Source of the DNA: Eleusine coracana subsp. coracana
Taxonomy: Eukaryota; Streptophyta; Magnoliopsida; Poales; Poaceae
Length of the DNA: 64,000 nucleotides
Assembly: GCA_032690845.1 (NCBI GenBank)
Contig: CM064420.1
Location: 66,390,707 to 66,454,706, forward strand
Direction of reading: 5' to 3'
Below, piece by piece: positions 11,601-23,639 of the stretch (the first letter of the stretch is position 1; every line of letters begins with the position of its first letter). Under the pieces are notes generated by a model. It was not told the origin of the DNA. It searched no databases and was given only the letters and a program-made list of their open reading frames with translations. Position numbers and translations under genes: made by a program.

Positions 11601-14600
11601 GATATGCGCCTTCTTAATGAGAAGCCTCTGGTTCTCAACAATAAACAATGGACGACTGCAGCGCCCATAATCCGTATAAAGTCGAAGTTCTTTAAGACGG
11701 ATATCACGAACAACACCAACTTCAGTGTTGACATCAATCTGAAAGTTAACAAAAAGCAAAATTTCACATCTTAGTAGGGTCCTCTGAATTGCATACTTGA
11801 CTTATTATGGACTAAAATATCTATGTTTATCCTACTGGATAGAATGGTATTTGCAGTAAATACTGCAGAAGTGCAGAGTGCTATTATGCTATGAAAGGGA
11901 GTTTAAATTGCATATGATCAGAACATTGTTATAAAGAGGGGCCTCAATCAGTCATTCAATTCATTATATATGAGTGGGCAGTAGTGGAAGTTTTTGTAAG
12001 GCCTATCTATTTAGCTTTTCTCTCTGCAGTGTTCCAACTCAAATAAGTCAGTAAAGCCATCAAACAAACCTGTCTTCTTAAACGCCTAAGTGTTTTCACC
12101 AAAAGGTCAGGGTTCCTATGAATTCCAACCCAACAACCATTGACAAAAATTTTGGCAGCTTGCGGAATGACTGCTGGTGATATTTCCTGTACATAATAAA
12201 CACCATGCAATCGTAAGATTATCTAATCAAAACACATGCAAATACTGGCAAGAAGCAAATGAAAACAAACCTCAAAGTTTTCTGTGCCCCACTCCTCCAA
12301 AAATTCCAAAATTGGATTTGCAGCAGAACCAACAGTGATATAAACCATCAAGGCCAGATTTTTCACCAAACCACAAGCCTGAGTAGAAGGCATACAATTA
12401 TAGCACAACAGAGTAACCAACCACTGGCTCACAAATTACAAATAAGGCCTCCAAATCACTTACTTGCCCTTCTGGTGTTTCAGCAGGACACATCATTCCC
12501 CAATGAGAATTATGCAACTGACGAGGTTTTGCCAATTTCCCTATTAATATGATCAGAAAAATAATTCAGCATCATGTCTTCATGGAGCATCAATGTACAA
12601 AATAAAGTAAACTATATCCACCTTCACGCCCAATGGGAGAGTTCAGCCTCCGAAGATGAGATAGTGTTGAAGCATAGGTCAGGCGATTAAGCACCTTTGT
12701 GTCAGGAAAAGAAGGATCATGGAACATTGATTAGCATGTTTTTCACTACAAGACAGAAGTAGAGCCTTAACCATAAAATTGATACCTGAGAAACTCCCGC
12801 TCTGGTTCCAGCTTGATTAGCCTGTCCCCAGTTTCCAGTAGCAAGGGAATACTTCAACCCACTGGTAATAGTTTTTGCTTTGATGGCAAATTGCAAATTA
12901 ACTTCCTTTCCATTATCAACACACTATGATCAAGGAGAAAAGGAGTTAATAACTAACAGGATTAGCTGAAAGAGGGAATGGATATTTCACAATATACACA
13001 GCAAGACCTTTTGAACATACGATCTCACATCCCTTGTTAACTTCCTGAAAAGCTGTAGTTGCAGGATAAAATCAATGTTAGACCATTAACTCCAAAAAAG
13101 TACTAATGCACTCTCAGTATTCGGGTACACCCAGACAAACCATTCTAAACAGCCCTCCAAGCAAGGGACCAGCAAGGTCCAGCCTTTTGTTGCCATAGTG
13201 ATCACGGTCATCCTCAGCTCTTCGACCAAGAGCACACATCAACAAGCGGTGAATAATGTATCTACAAAACAGGAGTACAGGAAATCAACCTCAATACCTT
13301 CAACATAAATTTAATGCTTGATGATTAACAAGGCTTGGCAAGGAATGCATACCCAAAATAGTATGCCTTTTTAGTCTCGCAGAATTCCCCTACACCAACG
13401 TGGGGCAACATTTCCTTTTGAAGTATTTCTTTTGCATATCTGCAACAGAGAAATAGGTGAGTATTAGCAGTAAAAGAAATCCAAATCTTCAGTGACACAA
13501 TGTGCAATAGATGCTCAGCGTACTTAATTCTCTTTTCTCGAGTGACACCAACTGTAGCACCACGCTTTCCGATGTAGTCCAAAGCAACCTACAAGCAGCC
13601 ATTAAATTAAAGCTTTTAAAAGAAGAAACAAATTTACCTCTGTTCAAATACATGCCCCAAGTAACAAATAAAGAGACATACCTGAAACAAGCAAGCAAAA
13701 TTGTAATAAAAGTGAGAAATAAAATTTTAGTTCTGCTTATTATCAAGTACTGAACATATACCTGTTGGTTTTGAATGACAAAAGCTTCCTCCAGAGATGG
13801 GCGAAGCAACTCCATCATTTGTGTATCAGAGAAGTCATAACATATGTGTTCCAGAATATCTTTGTCAGCAACAAATCCTAATGCCCGGAATACAATGATA
13901 ATGGGAATGTCCGCACGAATATAGGGCAGAGTAGCACGGATATATTGACCAGATGAACCCTGCAGCATAAATAATGAATCACAACTCTGCTGTCGTATAA
14001 ACCTGCAAGCCTCACTAACTCCATCTTTGCACCCTCTATCATGCATAAAAATGACAGCTAAACAAGCACAGGCATTTCTTGTGACAATACTAAATATCAT
14101 CGCATAAAACCTGCAATGTCTCACTATGACATTATTACACTCTAACAGCATTGCATAATGATGACAGCTAAACAGGCACATACATTTATTGATAAACTGA
14201 TTTTGAGAACATCAAGAAGTCACTAACCCCTTTTGCTCCTGCTCGTGAAAGCATCCGTACAAACATGCTGCTGGCAGGTCTGTTCTGATTCTCAGCCATA
14301 GAGCGGACTTCAGCTACATATGCAAATTTATTGGGCTGCCTCTTCTTAAAGACATAGACATGGTTGGTGCTCATCTTCTCCTGGGCAATTAGAACCTTTT
14401 CACTGCCATTGATAATGAAATAACCTCCTTGGTCATAAGGACACTCTCCAAGTTCTGTGAGATCTTTCTCAGATTGCTGATATAATGTGCAGTAACTAGA
14501 ACGCAACATGATTGGAACCTGCAGGAGAACAGAGGGTTGAGGAACAAACAAAACAGATGTGAAAACTGTCACCATATTACAGATACAGCACCTTTCCAAT

Positions 14601-16412
14601 AAACACTTTTGGATACTCCATAGTCTCTGTAACTTCCTCACAGTCGTGTCCTTTCTTCATCACTCTGTATGATACATCGACATACAGCGGGGCTGAGTAC
14701 GTCAAGTTTCTGAGCCTAGCTGATTTTGGGAACAAAGTAGCTGTCTCTCCATCAGCTTCTGTCATCATTGGCTTGCTGAGGTAGATTTGACCAAAGCTGA
14801 TCTTGTGCAGCGTCTAATAAAGAAGAAAATAGGACCATAAGACACAGCTCAAAGAGCATAGGTGAAGCTAATTATTGGATACTTCAGTGCATATTGAAAG
14901 AGCATCAGCAAGACACAATGCCAGTTCACCTTCCAAGCCCCAAAACAAAATGTAACATGATAACTTTCTGTTGGTTGCACTACAAAGTTTCTATGATGTT
15001 TGCTTAGTTTTGATTAATAGCACTTTGTCAGCACCTGGACTATAGAATGCTCCTACAAAAGTTTTTATGAAGGTGTCAATAATGCAGTTACCATCCACCT
15101 TTGTGGACATTTATCACTGATTAGTGCTACTTGCTACAAGCATGGAACAAAATGACCGCTATGTTTGTAGCAATTGTAGAGGGTTGCAATGACCAAAATA
15201 TCAGATTGATATCATGTAAATGTGGTGTGTATTTACTTGGGGTGCTTTTGATTTGAGAAAATATCTTGTTTCAAATGATTGATTTAATTATTAGAACTTA
15301 AGGTTCTCATACCTTTTTACTAATCTGCTCTCTTTTTCCTTGTCATCATTAGGACAAACTTATTAGTGCAACTTTACACTTCCTAGCTTGTCTAACAACA
15401 AGAAAAAAAATCCGGAGGGAGTTCTTTGTTAGAATGCTTTATAATAGCATCATTGATCTTTTTTTCCCCTGAAAACCTCAAAGCTAAACTTTGAACTCTG
15501 TTCTTCCTTTGCAAGCACTTTTAAGTTACGTTATTTGTAAACAGTCTCAAGCAGTTAACAAAAAAAATTAAAGTGATATGATAATCTTCATCATAAACTT
15601 TGATCTCTACACATATGCACAGTAACAACTGAAGCCGCTACCAAATAAGTGCCCTAGTTAGACATATAACCAACATAAACTCTCCTAATGCTAACCTTTC
15701 CAGATTCGAGCACTCCCGCAACCATCCCACACATACAAGTTCAGCATAAGCTCACCTAAACACCACTACACCAGAATCACATACTTCCAGTCACCAAGTC
15801 TCAGTCCAACCATCAAAAATCATGGTGACGGGTTGCTGTAATAACAGTACCAAAATTTTCGCTCCTGCTACTATTACCCATGGCATCCAAAACCCTAGCT
15901 AAGCAGCTGCCCGGTGCTAGCGCGGTTCGCAACCCAAACCCGCCAAATCAGAGCTCCCCCAACCCCAATGGCCCGATTTAAGAGCAGCAGATGGCGGAAA
16001 AAAAATCAAGCCAGGTTTGCTATGACCGGGGCAAGGCAACAACCTCGGCGAACTCGGCCTGGCGGCCGGGGTTGTGCTGCGACTCGGGGCGGATCTCGAT
16101 GTCAGCGGACTCGTCGACGATCTCTTGCATGGTATTCTGAATGAACTCGTCGAAGGAGTCGAGCTGCTGGCGGACGAGGCCCTTCTCCTCGAAGTAGGCA
16201 GAGATTACGGCCCAGGCGTCCTCCTGGGTGATCTCCTCCTCGTCCCGCAGGTCACCGTCCCCCTCCATGTCCTCGTCCATCTCGTCCCCGTCCCCACCGC
16301 CGCCGTAACCCCCCTCGTCGTCCTCCTCCGCACCGTATCCTCCGTGACCGCCGCCGCGGTGGTGCCCGCCGTAGCCCACCTCCATCCCCTCCTCGTACTC
16401 GTCGTCCTCCAT
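8690..16412 (-). CDS. NRPB2: RNA polymerase II second-largest subunit RPB2 (NRPB2)
   Basis: This is the catalytic second-largest subunit of nuclear RNA polymerase II. With RPB1 it forms the active cleft that makes mRNA. The 25 coding exons, in transcription order, are 16412-16044, 14813-14592, 14518-14228, 13959-13762, 13588-13524, 13439-13353, 13261-13141, 13052-13008, 12923-12786, 12694-12622, 12540-12464, 12378-12271, 12186-12070, 11738-11583, 11473-11372, 11176-11051, 10961-10884, 10806-10711, 10607-10492, 10402-10333, 10249-10196, 10116-9973, 9879-9580, 9332-8910, 8803-8690 (TGA). All have GT-AG borders and matching phases, giving 1229 residues, slightly longer than the roughly 1190 usual in plants. 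Landmarks include GECPYDQGGYFIINGSEKV, GYNQEDSVIMNQSS, the RHGQKGT loop, and a C-terminal zinc site made by CEKCG and CRGC. The extra length is an N-terminal Gly/Asp/Glu-rich stretch. Intron 1 is 1.2 kb. No lesion was seen. Match to the plant RPB2 family is close throughout, and Pol IV/V paralogues (NRPD2) fit less well. Confidence 0.97.
14814..16043 (-). other. First intron of NRPB2
   Basis: This 1230-bp AT-rich intron separates the acidic/glycine-rich first coding exon from the rest of the gene. Its borders are GT at 16043-16042 and AG at 14815-14814. I see no embedded reading frame or transposon signature in it. Confidence 0.8.
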
Positions 16413-16699
16413 GGCCGGAAGCCTAGACCTAATGGCTGGCTGGCTGACTGTCTGGCCGGCAGCTACGTGAAGGAGATGGGATTAGGGTGGTGCTAGGTTC
16501 TGCGCGTCGGCGAGCCGCCTCTCGCGAGAGCGAGCGGGGGTTGGGGGAGGCGAAGTGGAATTGGGGACGATGCCTTGATTTGGTTTGCAATATATCAGGA
16601 AGCGAAGTCGGTTTGCGGAGTTGTGGCTTCTTCTGTTGGGCCGGGGCTCAGATGAGCTGACGGGCTTTTCACGTTAGGAAATGAGAGTTTAGTTTGTTT

Positions 16700-17413
16700 T
16701 TATCTCCCTTAACTATTATGAGTATCACATGCTTAAAAAAACTATCATACGTGTCTTACTATTCCTCCATCAACTACAATATTGGATATCTAGCCTCTTC
16801 TAACTTTTAAAATTGTGTGTTTTTTCTCTCTGGACCATTTTGAAGGTGGTTTTCGCTGATGTGGCACATGTGTCAGCTGACACATCAACATCTATTTTAT
16901 TTTTTTCTTTCTTTTTTTTTAACAATAGTTTTTTTTCCAAATACTAACTTTCAAGACTCAAAAAATTATGGGACTTTTTGTACTAGTAGGACAGAAGCTA
17001 AGAAGCAACTATTTTTATTACAAATTTCCAAATTCGAAATAATTTCTAAATTAAAAATTGTTAAATTTACAATAACAAAGTGGTATCTATAATTTTTAGT
17101 TCAAAATTTATTTTGAATTCGAAAAGGTCTAATAATAAAAATGGTTCCTTACATAATATACTATGAGCACAAAAATCACATAATTTTCTAAGATTTGAAA
17201 GCTAGTATTTGTAAGGAAAATCAGTGTTAAGAGAGAGGGAAAAAATGTTGATGTGGCAGCTGACATGTATGCCACGTCAGACAAAACTGCCCACAAAACC
17301 ATCTAGGAAGGAAAAACAAACGGTTTCAAAAGTTAAGGGAGTCTAGATATCCGATATTATAGTTGAGGAAGGAATAGTAAGACACCCATAATAATTGAGG
17401 AAGGGAAATAAGA
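16700..17413. mobile_element. Foldback (MITE-like) element with long terminal inverted repeats
   Basis: The left arm (about 16700-16820) and the right arm (about 17325-17413) are imperfect inverted copies. The left arm carries 'ttactattcctccatcaac' and 'ggatatctag'; the right arm carries the complements around 17345-17395. A second inner inverted pair built from 'gatgtggca' and 'cagctgacac'-type words lies at 16858-16890 and 17250-17280. The centre is AT-rich and non-coding. There is no transposase, and I could not fix a target-site duplication with confidence. Confidence 0.65.
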
Positions 17414-18164
17414 CTTCTTCCTTTAACTTACATAAAATGCGAAACTGTGGAGCTTTCAGTTTCAGCCTTTCAGGCACCAGCAGAGGAATGGACAACATGG
17501 GTGGCAGGCCGCATGCAGCACTCAGCAGTGCTTGATGAGTATGGCACATGAGTTAAGAGCTTCTATGGCCAAGCACCAGCAGCTATTGAGATATTCAGAT
17601 ATACATTCAGGCCGGCCTAGTTTGAGGGAGGCTGAAATCGTGGCATGTTTAGATTGCTTATGATTGATCTGTTTATTGCGCTGGAGAAAATAAATGGCCT
17701 TAACAACAAGTCTGGCCTGCCACTGGTTCATTGTGTTAGTCTAGGTGGGGAGAATTCAGCAATTTATGCACTGATTTTTTAGGTGCAAATGCTTTTAATT
17801 TTGTTCATGGTCTAGCATGATGAAACATGGCAGGGTGCAGAATGACAACAATCCTTGGCTTCCAGAACAACAGGTGGTACAGTTGATTTAATACATTCTG
17901 AAAGTATACATCATTTCAATTGTACACCGATCTGTTACTGTGCAAATTCTGCTCGCGTCTGGCCATCTATAGATGCACCAGAAATCTCTTGTACACTGAT
18001 GCAAAACGATCAGTTCAGCTGAAATAGATGACGCCTACCAGTTGAAATTTTATCAGAGCCATAAGGGGTTTCCATAGCCTTCGAAGAAACGATGCAATTT
18101 ACAAGTTACATGGCCTTTGGTCTGCAGACCGAGCAACTGCAGAGTCGGGCTGCGCCAAAGAAGT

Positions 18165-19800
18165 TCATGAACCATTTGTCCGTTCATCGTGAATCGGTGA
18201 GGAGGGCTCCACGGCTGTCCTGAAGAGCAGGATGTAGACCTTATCTACGGAAAAGTACAAGAATCCACCGCGGGCATGCGTGACATATGAACCGAAACTC
18301 GTCCCTACGATGCAGTGCCATGCTGGCCCGTAAGCAGTATCGAACTCCTGCCAAGAAAGGATGGGCTCTTATCAATAAGTATAGGATTGCATGGGAAACA
18401 GAAGAAAACAGACAAACAATGAAACTTGCGACAAATAACAGGAATATGTGGTCATCTGATTAGACTGTGGGATGGTCCCAGATTCAGCTGCTTGATGGCT
18501 TGTGAGATTCAGTTAAGCGAAAAGATCCATAGATCCCTTATCATACTCACCCGCGGTATAAACTCGCACTAGAAAATATGAAAAAAAAACATAGTATAAA
18601 CTTGATAAAAAAATGCAAATTCAATATCCAACAGTCTGCAATATGGTTGCCAGCACATCATTAGTCAAACTAACCTTTGTGAAATGACAACCACCTGAAT
18701 AGTACATGATCTTCCGATTGTGCGATGTATTAAATGCTCTCACATAATTATATTGGTAGTTAGCTACATGGATTGCATACATGATTTCCTTGGACAATTG
18801 CAAAACGTAGTTCATTCAACTTGACCCCATTGCCTGGTTGGTCAGAAACCGATACTTCAACTGCCAATGATGGGACCAACTGTTCTCAACTCAGAGCCCA
18901 TCCAGATGAACTGAGTGGCAAACAAACAAGAGGCATATTTTCGATTAAGACGTACTTACAGTATGTGGATGGTTCAGGGGTGATCTAAGAACACAATTCA
19001 TCCAGGCAACAAGAAAAGGTGATGGTTCATACATGGATCTGAATGCACTTGGTGCAATCAATTGTCGTGAAGGTAAAGCCTATAACACAAGGGACACATT
19101 ATCATAAACCAACCATTTATGACTGCATTGCCGTGAGAGTACTCTAGTTACTGCAATTTGATGGTACAAGCGCAATGACACCATACGATTTATGCCATTA
19201 CTGACAGGAGTGCTTGATGGCTGGAGTGAAACACAATCTTGTGATTGGGTAGCGAGAATTCAATACTAAGTTGGACAGCATCTCAGATACCCTAATTCGC
19301 AAGAGCAAATGGAAGTTGCCAAAAGCACAGAGTAGGGCCCTGCCATTGTTTAGTGGCAGCTACGAACTCGTTCTAAGCAAGCAACTTGTCCGCTACCAAT
19401 TTGCAGAGCAGATTTAGAGCCGGTGATGTGGTTAATAGTTTCAGGATCGGTGGTCAGATGAACTCACCTTCTTAAGCGCGAGCGCGAGGCGCTTGGGCTC
19501 GAGCCGGCGCGGGAAGTGCGGCATTGCGGCGAGCTCGTCGCGCGCGCACCGGAACGCGCGGCGCTGCAGCGCGGGCGCCATGTCCGCCGCCACCACCCGC
19601 ACCACGGCCTTCCTCTCCTCGCCGCCGCCCGCTTCCGACGCCTTCGCGGTGGATAAACGGACCAGCGGCCCCTGCGTCGGGGCGCCGTCGCCGCCGCCCT
19701 CCGCGACCCGGCGCTCGACGCCGAGCAGCGCCCTGATGACGCCGCCGCGGCGCCCCGCCGACGCCGCGCCGGCCGCGGGGGTTCCCTCCTGCTCCCGCAT
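18165..19800 (-). CDS. Dynein light chain (LC8-type) family protein
   Basis: There are two coding exons, 19800-19468 and 18347-18165 (TGA), joined in phase 0, giving 171 residues. Residues 1-70 are a low-complexity Gly/Ala/Arg-rich extension. The LC8 fold follows from about residue 70: AADMAPALQRRAFRCARDEL, a helix ending LALALKK, and, in exon 2, AYGPAWHCIVGTSFGSYVTH and GGFLYFSVDKVYILLFRTAV, the strands that form the partner-binding groove. Plants lack cytoplasmic dynein heavy chains, so these proteins are thought to act as dimerising hubs for other partners; that role is family knowledge. The start is the first ATG and gives a normal plant length. The frame is intact. The single intron is 1.1 kb. 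The 3' flank is duplicated at 1-530. Confidence 0.92.
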
Positions 19801-19839
19801 GCTCCAATCCTTCCCACACGCTCCCGCCGTCTCCCTTTG

Positions 19840-21427
19840 TTAGTGTCAGCGCGCCGAAAGTTTTGACCAGAGGATGGAACTGAGCAGAGCAGAGTGCGGT
19901 TCCCTCTGGCGCCGTGCAGCGCAGCGGCCTGGGCGGCTTTTTGTTTTTGGTTTTTTGGGGAGTGGGAGTGTGTTGGTTTCCATTCCTCTAATTTTTTGAC
20001 TTGTTTCATTGATATTAATTAAGAGTATTAAATATAGATTATTGATAAAATCTAATCCATAATATTCTCTCTGAATGATGAGACAAATTTATTAAAACTA
20101 ATTAGATCATGATTAGATAATGTAATGCTATAGTAAACATCTTTTAATGATGTTTTAATTAAATTTAATAAATTTATCATGATATATATTCAACTTTATA
20201 ATTAATTTTATATTTAATATATATTTAACAATTATATATATGTGATATGACCTCATCAAAATTTAGACAAAAAACGAATACATCCAAAGACGTTGGGTGT
20301 CGGTAAAGCGTGCGTATACCTTTTTTATCTTTTTGGGATCACCGACGCGCGGGGGCGGGGCTCGCGGCACACGGCACGGTACCAGGTAGGCGGAGCACGG
20401 CGAGCGAGTAGCCGCGACCGTTGAGAGGAACAATCAATGGTTTGCCCGGGCCGCGCGGCACACCGCTGCTCTGCACAAGGATTTGACAGTGTCCTGTCAG
20501 TGTAGCGCCATCACTGTGTACTAGGATTTGACAGTACTCAGACCGTTGGGAGTGGTAGGAAGTCGTGGCATTCCATTTTGTTTTGAGATCTAGAGTTTTG
20601 AAATTCCTCAAGGAGTCCACGTAGACAGGGATCAAGATCATCGGGCAGTCGACCTAGCAGTCGGTTGCTCTGCCGTCCGATCACATCTGACGGTTTTCAT
20701 CATTTTCAGTTACAAAGTCTCCAACTCTACTACTCTATCAAGCGACAGCAACTTCCGTCCGCCATTTTACGTCCAATCTGCATCGCCTTCCTAATTACGA
20801 GAAGTCCAGAATGATTGCTAGTTGAAATCGGTGTGAGTTTCTCTATTCATACAAATTGGTTGATTTGATTTTGACAAATTGATTGGTCCACAATTTCATT
20901 TTATCTCTTCTCAAACTCTAGTCGTAAAATCATAAAATTCACAATATTATCTATGAGATTGAATAAAATTGATTACATATTTGTAATCCACATCATATTG
21001 CGCATCCATTTTTGTGGCAATTAGCACTCATCCATATGAAACGCTCTGTTGAGGATCGATTTTCTTTGAGGCGGATGTTGGTTCGTTCATGAAGAAGAAA
21101 AAAACAGGGCAGTTCGACTGAATTTTTTTTAGCCATAGGATTAGATCGGACGGTTGAGTAACCGACTGCCGACGATCCCGATCCGGTAGACAGATATGTC
21201 CACAGAAGTTTGAAACGTTTACTTGGTACTACCGAAATTAGCAACTGCTGGTAATTGAACAGCTAATTTGCAGTCGGAATGATTATTGAAAAAAAAAAGC
21301 CATCGGCTAAATGAAAAGATGTGTGGTGCTCAGATTAATGAAGAATCGACAGTTAAATTGAAAGAAGTCTTTTGTGCGTACATGGTTCAAGAAACAATCA
21401 GATGTCAATGTGACTTCCACATGGTTC
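19840..21427. other. Spacer between the dynein-light-chain and DUF1618-like genes
   Basis: Bases 19840-19970 are presumably the upstream region of the dynein-light-chain gene. Bases 20000-20280 are AT-rich. Bases 20340-20640 hold short GC-rich open frames with no recognisable protein. Near 20467-20492 and 20517-20536 a diverged short repeat containing 'aggatttgacagt' occurs twice. I see no gene here. Confidence 0.4.
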
Positions 21428-22411
21428 CTACATCCAGAATGCTACCGGGGAAAACGACGGAACGTATCTGTGCGCGGCATACGAGCTCGTTCTGCGCTGA
21501 TTCGTGGTCAACAGCTCTCCCTTGCGATTGAATTTGAGCCCAAACACGGTCACGTGAACCACACAACCATCGCCGCGACCATCACCACTCCCCACCTCGG
21601 TCGCCACGAGGCAAAACCTCCCGTCGCCCGCGTACGTGAGCACGGCGCCCAGGTGCCCGCGCTCCCTGCAGAACAGCTTCTCCTCCATCACGTCGCACTC
21701 CGGCGGCGCGGCGGTGGGCACGCCGCTGCGTGACGGGAGCTGGCACGCGCAGACGTACCCCTTCTCCTCCTCGTGGAGCCCGACCCACGCGCCCAGCTCG
21801 CCGTCGAAGTGGCCCGGCCCACGGAACGGCAGCGCCCACGGCCCGTGCCACCGCCACTCCCCGCGCGCCGCGTCCAGCGAGTAGGTGCTCTCCGCGACGG
21901 ACATGAACACGGTGCGCCCGTCCGGGTGCGCCGCGTGGGCCACCACGCAGCCCGCGTCGTCGAAGGGAGGCGCCTGCGCCGCCACGCCCACTCGTGGGCC
22001 GGGCTCGCGGGGCGCCCACGAGAACGCCTCCAGCGAGAGCGGCAGGCCGCCGCCGAGCGTCGTCAGCGCGTGCGGCGTGTCTCCGACGGCGAGGAGCGGG
22101 CCGGAGAGGCGGCCCGGCAAGGGAGGGCCCACGACCAGCGCGTCGTCCTCCGTGTCGTACACGAGGGTCGGCTTCTCCTCGCCGTGGGGCGACACGATGA
22201 CGATGTTGCTGCTGCCCGCGGGGACGAAGTGCAAGGCGTCGGGCTCCACGAGCCGGAGCGCTGCGGGTTCCTCGGGTAGGTCGATCTTGCGGATGGAGTA
22301 TCCTTTCTCCTAGTCGTCCAGCACCAGGTACAGGTGCTTCCGCCGCGGCGGCGCCGGTCGTGACCTTTTGTTCCGGTGGTCTTCGTAATCGTGGCCATGC
22401 CGCTTAGACAT
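21428..22411 (-). pseudogene. Single-exon DUF1618-like grass protein with one internal stop
   Basis: From ATG 22411-22409 the frame runs 327 codons to 21428, broken only by TAG at 22312-22310 (codon 34). The N-terminus reads MSKR then a basic Arg/Pro-rich stretch, then KHLYLVLDD, the stop, then KGYSIRKIDL. In relatives that position is normally Trp (DDW), so TGG to TAG is the simplest change. The rest has the beta-propeller-like cadence of DUF1618/kelch-like proteins expanded in grasses (LHFVPAGSSNIVIVS, PDGRTVFMSVAESTYSLDA, WRWHGPWALPFRG, GDGRFCLVATEVG). No biochemical role is known to me. An alternative start downstream of the stop (Met near 22249) would leave 273 residues, so a shortened functional protein is possible. 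Confidence 0.6.
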
Positions 22412-22766
22412 CCCCGCGAATCTCCCCTCCTGTGGGCTTGTGGTTTATTAAGACCTTGGTTCAGACGACTTCGCACTGGCGCACGATCCAACACCTCTCC
22501 GATGGATCGATATTTGTACACGGAGGAGGCTGGATTCCGAGTTCCGATCCCGAATCGGAATGGATTATGGGCCATATTTAACTGTTCCCAGATATGTTCG
22601 GCCTGGATTATGGGCTTCACTGAACCCGCATAGAATTTTGAACTACGGGCCTGTTTAGTTATTTGGGCTTCACGCTCATGCTAGGCCTTTTTAACGACGT
22701 CTTGCAAATTTTGACTGAATTACTACGGTACTTAAGTTGAAGAATGAAGAGTACATGCATATCTAG

Positions 22767-23549
22767 CGTGTGTTTGGTTGGGTTTTTTCTACATTTGACT
22801 TTTCAGAAAAGTTAAAAAGCCAATCAAAAGGATTGACTGTCAGAAAAAGCCAAAGGCAAAAGCAGCTTTTTGCTAGTTCATTTCTAAAAGTAGGTTAGGA
22901 GGTGTTTTTTGTGGCTTTGGCTTTCACAAGTTTAAAGAAATCATCCTCATACATATATACATACACATAGAAACATATATGCATGTATAATATATATTTA
23001 CACATACATATATATATTATATAATATTATATATATATATATATTATAAATATTATATATACATTATATTATATAATTTATATATAATATTCACATACAT
23101 ATATGAATAATATATATATAATATATATGTATAAATATATTATATATGTATTATTTACAATATTTATATATAATATATATAAATATTATAAATAATACAT
23201 ATATATAAATACATATATAAAATTAAAATAATGTATTATATATAAATATTGTAAAAATAATATATATATATATAAACATATATATATATATATGTTTTCA
23301 ATTTTTTTAAATTAATTTTTTTTGAATTTGTAAAAACATTTTGAATGTTTAAATAACTTTTAAAAATTTTTAAATTTTCAAGATGGAGCTTTTAAATTGC
23401 ATGTAAATTTGAATTAATAACACATTATTTTATAGTTATCAACTCACAGTTATTTTTTTATAGTCGGTTTCACCAAACGGCTTTCAGATTTTTCACAGCT
23501 CATATCTCACAGCAGCTTTTTAGGCACAGCCAAACCAAACACACCCTTA
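22767..23549. mobile_element. hAT-like MITE enlarged by an AT-rich microsatellite
   Basis: The ends are short inverted repeats: 'gtgtgtttggttggg' on the left near 22768 and its near-complement 'ccaaaccaaacacac' on the right near 23530-23544. The sub-terminal parts are also imperfectly complementary (gctttt / aaaagc words). The core at about 22955-23300 is almost pure A+T built of 'atat' runs. There is no coding capacity. The right end is followed at 23550-23637 by a LINE-like 3' tail ending in about nine A's. Confidence 0.55.
22955..23300. repeat. AT microsatellite
   Basis: About 350 bases consist almost entirely of A and T, dominated by degenerate (TA)n and 'atatata' runs. They lie inside the MITE-like element and probably arose by replication slippage. 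Confidence 0.85.
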
Positions 23550-23639
23550 GCTGGGCTCCCCTCCTCCTGTGGCTGTATTCCTTAATGATGTAAATATTTT
23601 GAAGAAATAAAATCTCTACCTTTCTCTAAAAAAAAAATT

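Noticed and set aside
19464..20009. Long open frames overlapping dynein-light-chain exon 1 in other frames and on the other strand
   Set aside because: They are shadows of the GC-rich real exon, which is fixed by its LC8 motifs and splice phase.
21582..22313. Plus- and minus-strand frames over the DUF1618-like gene
   Set aside because: Arg/Pro/Ala-rich alternative frames of a GC-rich gene. Only the minus frame ending at 21428 has ordinary protein composition.
22955..23300. AT-rich tract considered as a replication origin or scaffold attachment region
   Set aside because: No specific motif. It sits inside a MITE and is best explained by microsatellite growth.
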